Below, piece after piece: positions 43,080 through 53,507 of a DNA stretch of 64,000 nt. The notes under the pieces are model-generated. The model worked only from the letters and a program-made list of their open reading frames with translations, was not told where the DNA came from and ran no database searches. Position 1 is the stretch's first letter; the number at the start of each line of letters is the position of its first letter. The position numbers and the translations under genes were made by a program. This DNA comes from Amantichitinum ursilacus (lineage in GTDB: Bacteria; Pseudomonadota; Gammaproteobacteria; Burkholderiales; Chitinibacteraceae). The DNA is taken from positions 1 to 64,000 of the forward strand of contig NZ_LAQT01000030.1 in assembly GCF_001294205.1 (NCBI RefSeq). The letters run 5' to 3'.

Positions 43080-45278
43080 ATGGTTGCTGTAACCCGTCCG
43101 CTCGCTCAATCCATTGCCGAAGCCGCAGACCCTTTGCGCTGGATGGAGCATCTGGTGCAGCGCTACCCCGCCACGCAAACCGATCGTTTGCGCGATGCGC
43201 TGCAATGGGCGCAACAACATTACGGCGATCGCCCGCACCCACAAACCAACGAGCCGCTGCTGCCGCACGCCGTTGCCGCAGCGTCGATCGTGGCCGACCT
43301 GAATCTTGATGTCGACGCCGTCATCGCCACGCTGTTATTCGCCGCCCCGGACTTTATCGAGAACCTGAACGAAGCGCTGACCGAGCGCTTTGGCGCCGAA
43401 GTGGCGCGGCTGGTGGATGGCGTGTGGCGCGTACGCAAGATTCATACGCTAACGCAAGGCGCGCCGCGCGCGGCCGACAATGGCGCGCAGATCGAAGCGC
43501 TGCGCAAGATGCTGTTGGCGATGGTCGAAGACATGCGCGTGGTGCTGATCAACCTGGCATGGCGCACGCAAACCATGCACAGCCTGGCCAAAGTGCCGGA
43601 TGAGCAACGGCGCAAGCTGGCACGCGAGACGCTGGATATCTACGCGCCGCTGGCCAACCGTCTGGGCGTATGGCAGATCAAGTGGGAACTGGAGGACCTC
43701 GGTTTCCGCTATATGGAGCCCGAGACTTACAAGAAGATCGCCAAGCTGCTGGATGAGCGGCGCGTGGATCGGGAAAGCTTTATCAATGATGTGCTGGCCA
43801 CCTTACGCCGCGAAATCAATGCGGCCGGTGTGGTCCACGTTGATCTGATGGGCCGGCCCAAGCACATCTACAGCATCTGGAAAAAGATGCAGAAAAAGAA
43901 GCTCGATTTTTCCGAGCTATACGACATCCGCGCGGTGCGCGTGCTGGTGGATGACGTGAAAGATTGCTACACGGTGCTGGGCATTATCCATAACCTGTAC
44001 CAGCCCATACCGGGCGAATTTGACGACTATATCGCCCACCCCAAAGGCAATTTTTATCGCAGCCTGCACACCGCCGTCATCGGCCCCAACGACAAAGCGG
44101 TGGAGGTGCAGATCCGCACTTTCGATATGCACGAACATGCCGAATATGGTGTCGCCGCGCATTGGCGCTACAAGGAAGGCGGCAAAGGCGACAGCAAGTA
44201 CGAAGAGAAAATCGCCTGGTTGCGCCAGTTGCTGGACTGGCGCGAAGACATGGCGCACGAGGCGCATCTGGCTGATGCCTTCAAGGCCGAGCTGTTTGAC
44301 GACACCATCTATGCACTCACGCCCGCTGGCCGCGTGATTGCGCTGCCCAAAGACAGCACGCCGGTCGACTTTGCTTACCACCTGCATTCCGATCTGGGCC
44401 ATCGTTGCCGCGGCGCCAAGGTGGACGGGCAGATTGTGCCGCTGTCCACGCCGCTTAAAAACGGCCAGCGGGTTGAGATTATCGCGGCCAAGGAAGGCGG
44501 GCCCAGCCTGGACTGGCTGCACGATGGGTTGGTTAAAAGCCATCGCGCGCAACAAAAAATCCGCCAGTGGATCCGCCAGCAAAACCATGACGTCGTGGTA
44601 AATAGCGGCAAATCGCTGTACGACAAAGAAGCGTCGCGTAATGGCGCCACGCGCGTTAACCAAGAAGAAGTGGCGCATCGTTGCGGCTACAAAACCGTCG
44701 ACGAGTTGTATGCCGCCCTGGGCCAGGACGAGTTGTCGTTGCGCCAGCTGGCCGACGCTTTCTTTGTGGAGCCGCCCGCGCCCGAAGAAACGATTAATCC
44801 CGAAGACGTGGTGCGTCGTGCCAAGGCCGACCAACACGGTGAAGGCATTCTGATTGAGGGCGTCGACAAGCTGATGACGCTGCTGGCGCGCTGCTGCAAA
44901 CCGGTGCCGCCTGATCCGGTGATCGGCTTTGTGACCAAAGGCCGCGGTATCTCGATCCACCGCCGCGATTGCAGCACGCTCAAACGCCTGGCCGAGGCCT
45001 CGCCCGAACGGCTGATTACCGCCGATTGGGGCAAAGTTACCGGCAACACTTTCGCCACCGACATCATGATCGAAGCACACGACCGCCCTAGCCTGCTGCG
45101 CGACCTGTCCGACATCATGGCGCGCGAGAAAATCAACGTCACCGGCGTGAATACGCTATCGCGCGATACGCTGGCGCGCATGCGCTTTACCGTAGAAATC
45201 CGCGGCGTGGACGATCTGCCCCGCATTTTTGCCCGGCTGAATGACGTACAAGGCGTGCTGCGGATTACCCGCGTCTAA
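43080..45278 (+). CDS. relA: GTP pyrophosphokinase RelA
   Basis: The 732-residue ribosome-associated (p)ppGpp synthetase of the stringent response has an inactive HD hydrolase region: where hydrolases have an HD pair this protein reads LLFAAPDFIENL. The synthetase domain (about 235-345) contains YDIRAVRVLVDDVKDCYTVL and EVQIRTFDMHEHAEYGVAAH. TGS (about 410-470), zinc-finger and C-terminal ACT domains follow. Length and domain order match RelA rather than SpoT. Confidence 0.94.
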   Translation: MVAVTRPLAQSIAEAADPLRWMEHLVQRYPATQTDRLRDALQWAQQHYGDRPHPQTNEPLLPHAVAAASIVADLNLDVDAVIATLLFAAPDFIENLNEALTERFGAEVARLVDGVWRVRKIHTLTQGAPRAADNGAQIEALRKMLLAMVEDMRVVLINLAWRTQTMHSLAKVPDEQRRKLARETLDIYAPLANRLGVWQIKWELEDLGFRYMEPETYKKIAKLLDERRVDRESFINDVLATLRREINAAGVVHVDLMGRPKHIYSIWKKMQKKKLDFSELYDIRAVRVLVDDVKDCYTVLGIIHNLYQPIPGEFDDYIAHPKGNFYRSLHTAVIGPNDKAVEVQIRTFDMHEHAEYGVAAHWRYKEGGKGDSKYEEKIAWLRQLLDWREDMAHEAHLADAFKAELFDDTIYALTPAGRVIALPKDSTPVDFAYHLHSDLGHRCRGAKVDGQIVPLSTPLKNGQRVEIIAAKEGGPSLDWLHDGLVKSHRAQQKIRQWIRQQNHDVVVNSGKSLYDKEASRNGATRVNQEEVAHRCGYKTVDELYAALGQDELSLRQLADAFFVEPPAPEETINPEDVVRRAKADQHGEGILIEGVDKLMTLLARCCKPVPPDPVIGFVTKGRGISIHRRDCSTLKRLAEASPERLITADWGKVTGNTFATDIMIEAHDRPSLLRDLSDIMAREKINVTGVNTLSRDTLARMRFTVEIRGVDDLPRIFARLNDVQGVLRITRV

Positions 45279-45715
45279 TCAGCTGCGGGTTTCATCGGAT
45301 GAAATTCGCCAGCCCCGTCTAGACCCACCCTTCAAAAGCGAAGATGCCAACCGCAACTTTGCGTTCTTCTTTGTGGCTTTAAGTGGTGGGTCTAGACGGG
45401 GACGCCGAGTCCCACCCTATGAAACGCGCGCCACACCATCACAGCACTGTCGAAACCGGCGGCACATAGGGTGGGTCTAGACCCACCTCTCAAAGCCGCC
45501 CATGAAAACCACAATTTAGCGCCATTACTTTAATTACATATTTGGTCAGCAAACTACACCCAGAAATCGCCCCCGACTACCAAGCAGGCCCAGTTATTGC
45601 TTGATGACAGCTGTGTTACTTCGCCAATGTCGACCCAGGAGTTCTCCCGGTTGGCAGTCGACAAGTCGCGGATCACAGTGTTTTCTTACAAAGCAATAAC
45701 GCAGGGATTCGGCAT
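45279..45715. repeat. Intergenic region with three palindromic repeat units, locus 3
   Basis: No gene between relA and the chemoreceptor. Units: 45313-45339 (left arm replaced by CCCC), 45375-45420 (opposite orientation, with 14 extra bases splitting one arm) and a clean unit at 45466-45497 (core 45470-45487, centre TA). The first two share a perfect 17-bp inverted repeat (45313-45329 and 45385-45401). From 45500 to 45715 the sequence is AT-richer and should contain the chemoreceptor promoter, though no sigma-28 box is clear. Confidence 0.8.
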
Positions 45716-47596
45716 ATGCACTCGCTTCGCACCAAACTCATTGTTTTTGTGGCGGTTATTACCGCCCTGGCCACCGCTATCCTCACCGGGGCCGCCTATA
45801 CACGTATGCGCAGCGCCACCCTGACCGGCATTACGCGCGAGGTGAGCGCCGCCGCGCAGGGTTACGACGTGGTGCTGGCCAACTGGCTGCAAGACAAGCA
45901 GCACGTACTGGCGGGCGTGCAAGAGACGTTGGCGGCTGCCAATGGTGACGTGAGCGCCATCCTCACCCAGTCCGAAAAAAGCTCCACTTACGATTCGATT
46001 TATCTGGGTACGCCCGATAAAAAGATGATCCAGGGCCACAATCTGGATCTGCCACCCGGCTACGACCCCACCGTGCGCCCCTGGTACAAGGACGCGCTGG
46101 CGGCGGACAAGTTGATCCGCACCGCGCCCTATATTGATGCGTCGACCAAGCAGCTGATCATTTCGTTTGCCGCGCCGGTCAAGACCGCCGGCACGCTCAA
46201 AGGCATTGTGGCGGGCGACGTTTATCTCAGCGCCGTGGTGAAAGACGTGCTGAACATCAAACTGGGGGGCGAAGGCTACGCATTTTTGCTGGATACCAAC
46301 GGGCAGATTCTGGCGCACCGCGACACCGCGCTGATTCAGAAAACCCTGGCCGACGTGAGCCCCGATCTGGCCAAGGTTAAAGTGGCTGATCTGGCCGACG
46401 GCCAGACCCACGAAGTGGGCATCGGCGGTAAAGACAAATACATTTATTTGCAGCCGATTGATGGCTCCGATCTGGTGTTGGCACTGGTAATCGACAAAGG
46501 TCAGGCGCTCGCGCCGCTTGATCAGATGCTGCTGCTTTCGATTGGTGCAATGATCCTGGTGCTGGTGGTGGTGCTGCCCGTTGCCGGTGCGCTGATCGGC
46601 AACCTGCTGGCGGGTCTGCGCAAGGTGCGCGATGGCATGCAGGAGATTGCGCAAGGCGGTGGCGATTTGACGCGCAAGATTGAAGTCAGCGGCAAAGACG
46701 AAATCGCACAAACCGCGCAGGCGTTTAATCGCTTTACCGATCAACTGCGGTCGATGTTTGGCGATATCCAGAAAGAAAGTGACCGGCTGACGTCGGGCGT
46801 CACCGATATCAATACCGTGTTGCGCGAGTTGTCGAACGACAGCAAACACCTGTCCGACCTGGCCGCCGCCAACGCCGCGACCATTGAAGAAATCACCGTC
46901 AGCATCTCGCATATCGCAGAAAACGCGCGCGATGCTGATGAGTTGGTCACCAATACCGGCGCCTTGTCGGGCGAGTCCGCCGCCACGGTGCGTGAAGTGG
47001 CCAACGAAGTGGGCAAATCGGCCAGCGAAGTGGAATCCCTCGCCAGCTTGCTGGATGGGCTCAATCGTCGCTCGCAAGACATCAGCGGCATTATTCAGGT
47101 GATTAAAGAAATTGCCGACCAGACCAATTTGCTGGCGCTGAACGCGGCCATCGAAGCGGCGCGCGCGGGCGAACAAGGCCGTGGCTTTGCCGTGGTGGCC
47201 GACGAAGTGCGCAAGCTGGCCGAACGCACCGGCCAGGCCACCTTGCAGATCACCGGCATGATTGATGGCATTCGCACCGAAACCGATGCCGCCGTCAGCA
47301 CGATGCAGAAGACCCATGAGGTGGTACGGCGCGGCGTCAATCTGTCGGACAATGCGGCCGGCAATATCAGCACCATCCGCGAGAACATGAACGCGGTGAT
47401 GCAAAAGATGGGCGAAATTGCGCTGTCGACCAAAGAGCAGCAACAAGCCACCACGGCGATGGCGCAAAGCGCGGAGAACATCACCAATCAGATGCTGCAA
47501 ACCGATGCGGCGCTACATCGCGCCACCGACAGCGTGCATCGCTTGTCCGAACTGGCGGGCTTTCTGAAGCAACTGTTTGGCAAGTTCCGGCTGTAA
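45716..47596 (+). CDS. Methyl-accepting chemotaxis protein with dCache sensor
   Basis: The 626-residue receptor has membrane helix 1 (about 8-28), a periplasmic dCache_1 domain (about 30-270), helix 2 (about 275-298), HAMP, and a cytoplasmic signalling domain with the hairpin [21 protein letters not shown]. The sensor contains VRPWYKDA ... APYIDAS ... GDVYL, which fits the amino-acid-binding motif of dCache domains, so an amino acid is the likely ligand. No CheR-binding pentapeptide is visible at the C-terminus. AGGGA precedes the start. Confidence 0.92.
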   Translation: MHSLRTKLIVFVAVITALATAILTGAAYTRMRSATLTGITREVSAAAQGYDVVLANWLQDKQHVLAGVQETLAAANGDVSAILTQSEKSSTYDSIYLGTPDKKMIQGHNLDLPPGYDPTVRPWYKDALAADKLIRTAPYIDASTKQLIISFAAPVKTAGTLKGIVAGDVYLSAVVKDVLNIKLGGEGYAFLLDTNGQILAHRDTALIQKTLADVSPDLAKVKVADLADGQTHEVGIGGKDKYIYLQPIDGSDLVLALVIDKGQALAPLDQMLLLSIGAMILVLVVVLPVAGALIGNLLAGLRKVRDGMQEIAQGGGDLTRKIEVSGKDEIAQTAQAFNRFTDQLRSMFGDIQKESDRLTSGVTDINTVLRELSNDSKHLSDLAAANAATIEEITVSISHIAENARDADELVTNTGALSGESAATVREVANEVGKSASEVESLASLLDGLNRRSQDISGIIQVIKEIADQTNLLALNAAIEAARAGEQGRGFAVVADEVRKLAERTGQATLQITGMIDGIRTETDAAVSTMQKTHEVVRRGVNLSDNAAGNISTIRENMNAVMQKMGEIALSTKEQQQATTAMAQSAENITNQMLQTDAALHRATDSVHRLSELAGFLKQLFGKFRL

Positions 47597-47618
47597 CGCC
47601 CCGCTTGGCGACGGACGT

Positions 47619-47650
47619 AAAAAAAGGCGACCCGAGGGTCGCCTTTTTAG
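47619..47650. terminator. Bidirectional rho-independent terminator
   Basis: GGCGACCC-GA-GGGTCGCC is flanked by an A run on the left and TTTTT on the right, so it can stop transcription from the chemoreceptor gene (plus) and from pyk (minus), whose ends converge here. Confidence 0.9.
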
Positions 47651-47693
47651 TGCGCGGCGGTAACAAGAGCGATGTGGGCGCCCCTGCCAGACC

Positions 47694-49130
47694 TTAGCGG
47701 CTGCGGCGTTCGCCGACCTTAACGATCTTGATGCTGTTGGTGCTGCCGCCCAGGCCGACGATGTCGCCATAGGTAAACACCACCAGATCACCGTGCTGCA
47801 CCACGCCGCGCTGGATCAGTTCCATTTCGGCGCGCGCCAGCAGGTCTTGTTGCTTGGCGTTCTCGAAATCCATGATGAACGGATACACATCGCGGAACAG
47901 CGCCAGACGGGCATAGGTTTCGGCTTCGGGCGTCAGTGCGTATACCGGCACGCCGCTGATAAAGCGCGACAGCCACAGCGCCGACGAACCCGACTGGGTG
48001 AGTGCGGCAATGGCTTTAACCTTCAGGTGGCTGGCGGCAAACAGCGCTGCCATTGCAATCGATTGATCGATGCGAGTGAAATCGCCTTGCTTCAGCACTT
48101 CGTCGCTGATGCGGTTTTCTTGCGATTTTTCTGCTTCGACACAGATCCGCGCCATCGCTTCCACGGTTTCCACCGGGAACTTGCCGCTGGCCGATTCGGC
48201 CGACAACATCACCGCATCGGTACCATCCAGCACGGCGTTGGCCACGTCGGACACTTCGGCGCGGGTCGGCACCGGGCTGGTGATCATCGATTCCATCATC
48301 TGGGTGGCGGTGATCGTCAGCTTGTTCTTGCGGCGCGCGGCCTTGATCATTTTCTTTTGCAGCGCAGGCACGGCGGCATCGCCCACTTCCACGGCCAGAT
48401 CGCCACGGGCAACCATGATGCCGTCAGACGCGTCGAGGATTTCTTCGAGGTTGCCAATGGCTTCGGTGCGTTCGATCTTGGCGATCAGCAGCGCCTTGCT
48501 GCCGGCAGCGCGCAACAGCGTGCGCGCCATGTACATATCCGCGCCCGACTTGGGGAAAGACACGGCCACATAGTCCGCCTTGATGACAGCGGCGACCTTG
48601 ATGTCTTCCATGTCTTTGGCAGTCAGCGCCGGCGCCGTCAAACCACCGCCCTGACGGTTGATGCCCTTGTTGTTGGACAGCACGCCGCCCACTTTGACCT
48701 TGGTGTAGATCTCGTTGCCCAGCACTTCGGTCACTTCAAGCACGATGCGACCGTCGTCCAGCAGCAGGATGACGCCTGCGGACACGTCGTTGGGCAGCTC
48801 CTTGTAATCGAGGCCCACGCGTTCTTTGTTACCCATGGTGCAGTCAGAATCAAGAATGAACTGCTCACCGTTAACCAGCTCGATCTTGCCTTCTTCAAAC
48901 TTGCCCACACGAATCTTGGGGCCTTGCAGATCGACCATCACGGCCAGCGGCGAATTCTGCTTGCCAGCCACTTCGCGCACCAGGCTGGCGCGGTCTTGAT
49001 GATCTTGCGCGGTGCCGTGCGAGAAGTTCAGTCGCACCATGTTTACACCGGCGGAAACCAGGCGTTCGAGCGTACCGACGTCGCTGGAGGCAGGGCCGAG
49101 TGTGGCCACGATTTTAGTGCTGCGTTGCAT
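47694..49130 (-). CDS. pyk: Pyruvate kinase
   Basis: The 478-residue glycolytic enzyme converts phosphoenolpyruvate and ADP to pyruvate and ATP. It starts MQRSTKIVATLGPASSD; MVRLNFSHG and LIAKIERTEAIGNLEEIL (catalytic Lys in AKIE) are diagnostic, and ITATQMMESMITSPVPTRAE follows. The start at 49130 follows AGGAG; the frame is open further upstream without a ribosome site. Its end faces the shared terminator. Confidence 0.96.
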   Translation of the reverse strand: MQRSTKIVATLGPASSDVGTLERLVSAGVNMVRLNFSHGTAQDHQDRASLVREVAGKQNSPLAVMVDLQGPKIRVGKFEEGKIELVNGEQFILDSDCTMGNKERVGLDYKELPNDVSAGVILLLDDGRIVLEVTEVLGNEIYTKVKVGGVLSNNKGINRQGGGLTAPALTAKDMEDIKVAAVIKADYVAVSFPKSGADMYMARTLLRAAGSKALLIAKIERTEAIGNLEEILDASDGIMVARGDLAVEVGDAAVPALQKKMIKAARRKNKLTITATQMMESMITSPVPTRAEVSDVANAVLDGTDAVMLSAESASGKFPVETVEAMARICVEAEKSQENRISDEVLKQGDFTRIDQSIAMAALFAASHLKVKAIAALTQSGSSALWLSRFISGVPVYALTPEAETYARLALFRDVYPFIMDFENAKQQDLLARAEMELIQRGVVQHGDLVVFTYGDIVGLGGSTNSIKIVKVGERRSR

Positions 49131-49333
49131 GCAAATTACTCCTGTCTTTATTCGAATTCGCGGACTTGTTGTGCTAGCTGCGGTGCTCTCTTTGCGGAAA
49201 TACCTTGCGGGACAGGAAGGCACGCCTGCCAGGCGAAGGCCAGTCAACAGCAACCAGGCATAGGTAGCCATCATCACAACGGTCTTATCGACTAAGCCAC
49301 AGTGCACGCCTGCGAATGCGCGGGCTGCGTGGG

Positions 49334-49408
49334 TGGTACCCCCAGCAGGAATCGAACCTGCAACTGGCCCTTAGGAGGGGCCTGTTATATCCATTTAACT
49401 ATAGGGGC
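49334..49408 (-). tRNA. tRNA-Arg (CCT)
   Basis: A 75-base cloverleaf on the minus strand: acceptor GCCCCTA/TGGGGGT (with a first G-T pair), D-arm GTTAAATGGATATAAC, anticodon stem-loop GGCCCCTCCTAAGGGCC (anticodon CCT), T-arm GCAGGTTCGATTCCTGC, CCA encoded. Confidence 0.95.
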
Positions 49409-49919
49409 CTTGAAAACCGGTCGTGTTGCCTGACACGTTGACTGCACAAGCAATGTCCGGATTGTTGGCACATCCATCCAGTGCTGTTCTTGTTCTTTAT
49501 TCATGTGCTACAGGCCAGGATTGTGCCCTTGCAGTGCTACCGCGGCGCTACGCCACCACACCACACAGGCCACCCGGGGCGCCGCGCAATGGACGGCATT
49601 ATACAGATTGCTGACAGATGGCGTGTGATGGCGCGTTTTAAACAGCGCTTTGAGCATGCTGCAGCCGCAGCAAAGCTTGCACATTGCAACCAAGCAGACC
49701 GAATATCAGAATCACGACATTTTCAGAGCAGTTTAACGAAAGCATTTAAGTAATGGTGAGCGGTGCCCGGCACTTGTCACCGCCGTATTCCGGTGACACT
49801 GAGCAAGCAGTACGCCATGCCCGGCATTAGTCCGCCCCGCTCCAGGGGCCCCCTCGCCGCGCTTGGCGATGAGAAAGATCGTCGCGCGGCAACCTTCCTC
49901 CCTCACCAGGATAACCAAC
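49409..49919. other. Intergenic region before a PEP-CTERM gene
   Basis: About 510 bases without a supported gene. It must hold the tRNA-Arg promoter (minus) and the promoter of the PEP-CTERM gene (plus). An inverted repeat TGTCACCG-N8-CGGTGACA lies at 49775-49798. No clear sigma-70 or sigma-54 boxes were found by eye. Confidence 0.5.
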
Positions 49920-50660
49920 ATGATCAGTAAAACCAGACTTGCCCTTGCCGCGCTATTCAGTTGCCTTTCGCTCAACAGCTATGCCGCCGTGGTGCAAACC
50001 GCGCATCTTGATTTTGGTCTGCAGTACTCCGGCGACGTCAGTCTGGGCGCCACGTTTTACAAGTCGCAATTTTCGCTGATCGACGCGTTGGGCAGCCACG
50101 GCAGCGGCGTGGTCGCCAACGCGCCAAATCAATACACAAGCGGTGACAGCAGCGGCGCGTTCAGCGTTGATGTGGTGGATGGCGTGCAGCATCTCACGCT
50201 CGATACCGCCGCCGCCTCGGGTTCGCATGCAAATTATTCGATCGCGTCGTTCAAGCAAACCATCACGATCGGCGCGGACGGCGGCAGCCTGTATCTGCCC
50301 TACGCACTCTCCGGCTCGACTGATCCCAACGTTGCTCCACTCGATAGCCAGAGCGTATTCAGCGGCGTGTTCTGGGCGTGGGTCGATCCAGTCACCGGCA
50401 AATACACCACCGACGGCGCTAAAGTGGGCGATCTGACTGGCGCGGGCGACGTGGTCAGCAACAACAGCTTTACCACCCTGCTGTTTGCCGCACATGGCAC
50501 GCCCTATACCTTTCAGCTGAGCTTTACGCTGGAACAAACTTTGGAGGAATACCAGGTGCTGCCCCCGCCGGTACCCGAACCCGAAACCTGGGCACTGATG
50601 GGCATGGGCCTGGTCGGGTTGACGGCCGCAGCGCGCCGACGCAAGCAAACACACAACTGA
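49920..50660 (+). CDS. PEP-CTERM sorting-domain protein
   Basis: The 246-residue exported protein has a signal peptide (about 1-22, ending SLNSYAA) and a C-terminal sorting signal VPEPETWALMGMGLVGL followed by a basic ARRRK tail. Such proteins are processed by an exosortase, which is not in this window. The middle part is beta-rich and unrecognised. The start at 49920 follows AGGA; an upstream ATG would spoil the signal peptide. Confidence 0.88.
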   Translation: MISKTRLALAALFSCLSLNSYAAVVQTAHLDFGLQYSGDVSLGATFYKSQFSLIDALGSHGSGVVANAPNQYTSGDSSGAFSVDVVDGVQHLTLDTAAASGSHANYSIASFKQTITIGADGGSLYLPYALSGSTDPNVAPLDSQSVFSGVFWAWVDPVTGKYTTDGAKVGDLTGAGDVVSNNSFTTLLFAAHGTPYTFQLSFTLEQTLEEYQVLPPPVPEPETWALMGMGLVGLTAAARRRKQTHN

Positions 50661-50683
50661 GCAAGACGCGCCTTGATTTGCAT

Positions 50684-50716
50684 ACAGCCCGTGCCGCGTG
50701 GCAGGGCTGTTTGTTT
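50684..50716 (+). terminator. Hairpin terminator after the PEP-CTERM gene
   Basis: ACAGCCC-G-TGCC-loop-GGCA-GGGCTGT followed by TTGTTT, 24 bases after the stop codon. Confidence 0.7.
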
Positions 50717-50792
50717 ATTGCTGCAAGCGCACAGCCGGAGACGCGATCAAGTTCGAACAAACATCCGCATAAGTCGTGAGATGGTCAATCGC

Positions 50793-51125
50793 TCAAGCCG
50801 TACGCGGCGCAAACATGATGATCGCCATGCCCGCCAGCGACACTGCCGCGCCCACGCCATCCCACAGCGTGGGCCGGATGCCGTCCACCAGCCATAACCA
50901 CACCAGCGCTACCGCGATATAAACGCCGCCATACGCGGCATAAACCCGCCCGGCTGCGGCGGGATGCAAGGTCAGCAGCCATGCAAACGTCGCCAGGCTG
51001 AACGCCGCCGGGATCAGCAACCACGGCGTGGCGCCCTTCTTCAGCCACAGCCACGGCAGATAGCAGCCGATGATTTCGGCTAGTGCGGTCAGCGCAAACA
51101 GGGCGAAGGTTTTGAAGATAGGCAC
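50793..51125 (-). CDS. ynfA: YnfA-family membrane protein
   Basis: The protein of about 110 residues has four membrane helices, nearly the length of E. coli YnfA (UPF0060, related to small multidrug resistance proteins). The core [18 protein letters not shown] and [21 protein letters not shown] are near-diagnostic. The start is uncertain: GTG at 51125 gives the family length, TTG at 51137 adds four residues. No strong ribosome site is visible. Export of toxic compounds has been proposed for the family. Confidence 0.88.
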   Translation of the reverse strand: MPIFKTFALFALTALAEIIGCYLPWLWLKKGATPWLLIPAAFSLATFAWLLTLHPAAAGRVYAAYGGVYIAVALVWLWLVDGIRPTLWDGVGAAVSLAGMAIIMFAPRTA

Positions 51126-51392
51126 GATGGATGGCAACCAGCAGTGGGGTGCTCGAGATAATGCAGTGCATGGCGGGTGGTGTCACTTATGCCGCAGCCC
51201 TTCAGTGCAAGCCATTGCGCCGCATTGGATCCACGCCATCTCCCATCCAATGGCGCAAGTCCTGCAAGACTAAACCAGTGCGTTCAAGCCGGGGATCATG
51301 CACACGGCACCCGTTCGCACGCTGCAACCCGATATCGCAGCCGCGTTTCGCTTTCTACAATTACCGCAACACCACTTATGCGAAACCACCCC

Positions 51393-52085
51393 ATGTGCGG
51401 CCGACTCACCCAGGTCATCGACGGCATTCGTGTCGTTATCGAAATGGGCTACACCCAGCATCCGCAGCTCCGGCTTGATCTGGTGCCGCGTTACAACGTG
51501 CCGCCCGGCTCGCGGGTCGCCGCGTTGCATCGGCTGGATGACGATGGCGAGCCGCGTGTGGAAGAGCTGTTCTGGAATTACCAGCCCGCCTGGGCCGCCA
51601 GCAAGGGCCGTGCTTATCCCAACGCGCGGATCGAAAAAGTAAGCAGCAGCGCGTTTTACAAAGACGCCTGGCAAAACGCGCGGCGCGTGATTGTGCCGGC
51701 CAGCGGCTGGTACGAATGGCTGCCGCAGCCCGATGGCAGCAAGCAGCCTTATTACATCGTGCCGCGCGATGGCGGGCCGTTGTATCTGGCGGGCATTACC
51801 TTGTGGCAGCCGGGCCAGCCCAGCGATGCGCCCGCGCGCGGCATGGCCATCATTACCGCCGATGCCGAGGGTGGCATGGTGGATATCCACGACCGCCGCC
51901 CGGTGGTGTTAGCCGCCAGCGATGCCGCCTTGTGGCTGGACCGCATGGCGCCGTTGCCGCTGGCGGCGGAGCTGATCAGCCGGCATCGTCGCCCCAGCGA
52001 AGATTTTGAGTGGTGGCCTGTGTCGCGCGCGGTGGGCAATGTGCGCAACACGGCGGCCACGCTCATCCACCCGATTGCGTTGTGA
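51393..52085 (+). CDS. SRAP domain protein (HMCES/YedK family)
   Basis: The 230-residue protein starts MCGRLTQ: after Met removal Cys2 becomes the catalytic residue that forms a DNA-protein crosslink at abasic sites in single-stranded DNA. Further family motifs are YNVPPGSRV, PNARIEKVSSSAFYKDAW, RRVIVPASGWYEW and the late His (ALIHP-type ending ATLIHPIAL). The start at 51393 is forced by this chemistry, although the frame is open upstream. Confidence 0.93.
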   Translation: MCGRLTQVIDGIRVVIEMGYTQHPQLRLDLVPRYNVPPGSRVAALHRLDDDGEPRVEELFWNYQPAWAASKGRAYPNARIEKVSSSAFYKDAWQNARRVIVPASGWYEWLPQPDGSKQPYYIVPRDGGPLYLAGITLWQPGQPSDAPARGMAIITADAEGGMVDIHDRRPVVLAASDAALWLDRMAPLPLAAELISRHRRPSEDFEWWPVSRAVGNVRNTAATLIHPIAL

Positions 52086-52208
52086 CTCGCGGCCAGGCGA
52101 GCGATGCGCGCGTGTCTAACCCGTCCGGGGTATGTGCGACGCGGCTGGCTTTGGCACACTGCGCGCATTACGTGGCGCGGCCACGATCATGGATAAACGG
52201 AGTGTGCA

Positions 52209-53414
52209 ATGAGTGCAGCAACGCCAGGTTCTAACGCGCCCGCAGGTTTGCCCACGGGCAAGGTGTGGGCGATGGCGGCGGCGGCCGGCATTGCCGTGGC
52301 CAATATCTATTACAACCAGCCGATGCTGGGGGTGATGGGCCACGAGCTGGGCGTGCCGCAGTCGATTACTTTGGTGGCCACCGCCACGCAGTTGGGTTAT
52401 GCCGCCGGTTTGATTTTGCTGTTGCCCTTGGGCGATGCGATGGACCGGCGCAAGCTGATCGCCACGCAATTTATTGTGCTGGCAGTGGCGCTGGCGGCGG
52501 CCGCGTTGGCGCCCGGATTAAGCCTGTTGTTGCTGGCGTCGCTGGCGGTGGGCATCAGCGCCACGGTGGCGCAGCAGATTGTGCCGCTGGCCGCGCATCT
52601 GACGCCGCAAGCGCGCCAGGGTGCGGTGATCGGGCATGTGGTGGCGGGCATCCTCACTGGTATTTTGCTCAGCCGCACGCTGGCGGGTTTTGTCGCCAGC
52701 CACGCCGGTTGGCGCGAGATGTTCTGGCTGGCGGTGCCGCTGGTGTTGGTTGCCTCGGGCACCATGGCGTGGCTGTTGCCGCGCGAAGCCCGCGCCGACG
52801 CCCGTCCGTCCTACGCCAGCCTTTTAAAATCGTTGCTGCCGTTGTGGCTGGGCCTGCCCGCCTTGCGTCGCGCTGCATTTAGTCAGGCCTTGTTGTTTGC
52901 CGGCTTTTCGGCGTTCTGGAGCACGCTGGCATTCCGGCTGGCGCAACCGCAATTCGGCCTGGGCCCGGATGCGGCGGGTCTGTTCGGCATAGTCGGCATG
53001 GTGGGGATTTTTGCCGCGCCGCTGGCCGGGCGCTATGCCGATAAAGTCGGCCCGCGCGTGATCGTGCTGGTCGGGTGCGCGGCCACTGCCGTGTCGTGGC
53101 TGATATTTGCTGCATGGACCAGCGTGGCGGGCCTGGTGGTGGGCGTGATCGTGCTCGATTTTGGCGTGCAATCCGCGCTGATCTCTAACCAGCACTCGGT
53201 GTATCAACTTAAACCCGAAGCCCGCGCGCGGCTGAATACGCTGTTTATGGGCACGATGTTTCTGGGGGGCGCGCTGGGTTCGGCGGCCGCCGCGCTGGCG
53301 TGGCGTCATGGTGGTTGGGTAGGAATTTGCGCGCTGGGGATTTTGGTCTCGCTGGCGGCCGTAGCGCTGCAATTGCTGGGCCGACGCGAACCGCTGGCGC
53401 AAACGGCGGGCTGA
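52209..53414 (+). CDS. MFS transporter
   Basis: The 401-residue inner-membrane protein has 12 predicted helices and the MFS loop motif GDAMDRRKLI between helices 2 and 3 and RYADKVGPR in the second half. AIAVANIYYNQPMLG-type N-termini are typical of drug/small-molecule exporters of the YgaY/Nex group. The substrate is unknown. GGAG precedes the start. A terminator follows. Confidence 0.88.
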   Translation: MSAATPGSNAPAGLPTGKVWAMAAAAGIAVANIYYNQPMLGVMGHELGVPQSITLVATATQLGYAAGLILLLPLGDAMDRRKLIATQFIVLAVALAAAALAPGLSLLLLASLAVGISATVAQQIVPLAAHLTPQARQGAVIGHVVAGILTGILLSRTLAGFVASHAGWREMFWLAVPLVLVASGTMAWLLPREARADARPSYASLLKSLLPLWLGLPALRRAAFSQALLFAGFSAFWSTLAFRLAQPQFGLGPDAAGLFGIVGMVGIFAAPLAGRYADKVGPRVIVLVGCAATAVSWLIFAAWTSVAGLVVGVIVLDFGVQSALISNQHSVYQLKPEARARLNTLFMGTMFLGGALGSAAAALAWRHGGWVGICALGILVSLAAVALQLLGRREPLAQTAG

Positions 53415-53440
53415 TCGTCTGCCCGCTGGTTGCAACAAAG

Positions 53441-53471
53441 AGGGCGTTACCCGTTCGGGTAGCGCCCTTTT
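53441..53471 (+). terminator. Rho-independent terminator after the MFS gene
   Basis: GGGCGTTACCC-GTTC-GGGTAGCGCCC (one G-T pair) followed by TTTT, 27 bases after the MFS stop and before the convergent gpx gene. Confidence 0.85.
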
Positions 53472-53507
53472 GTCTTTGTTGCGACTGCGGCCGCAATCAC
53501 GTCCGGC

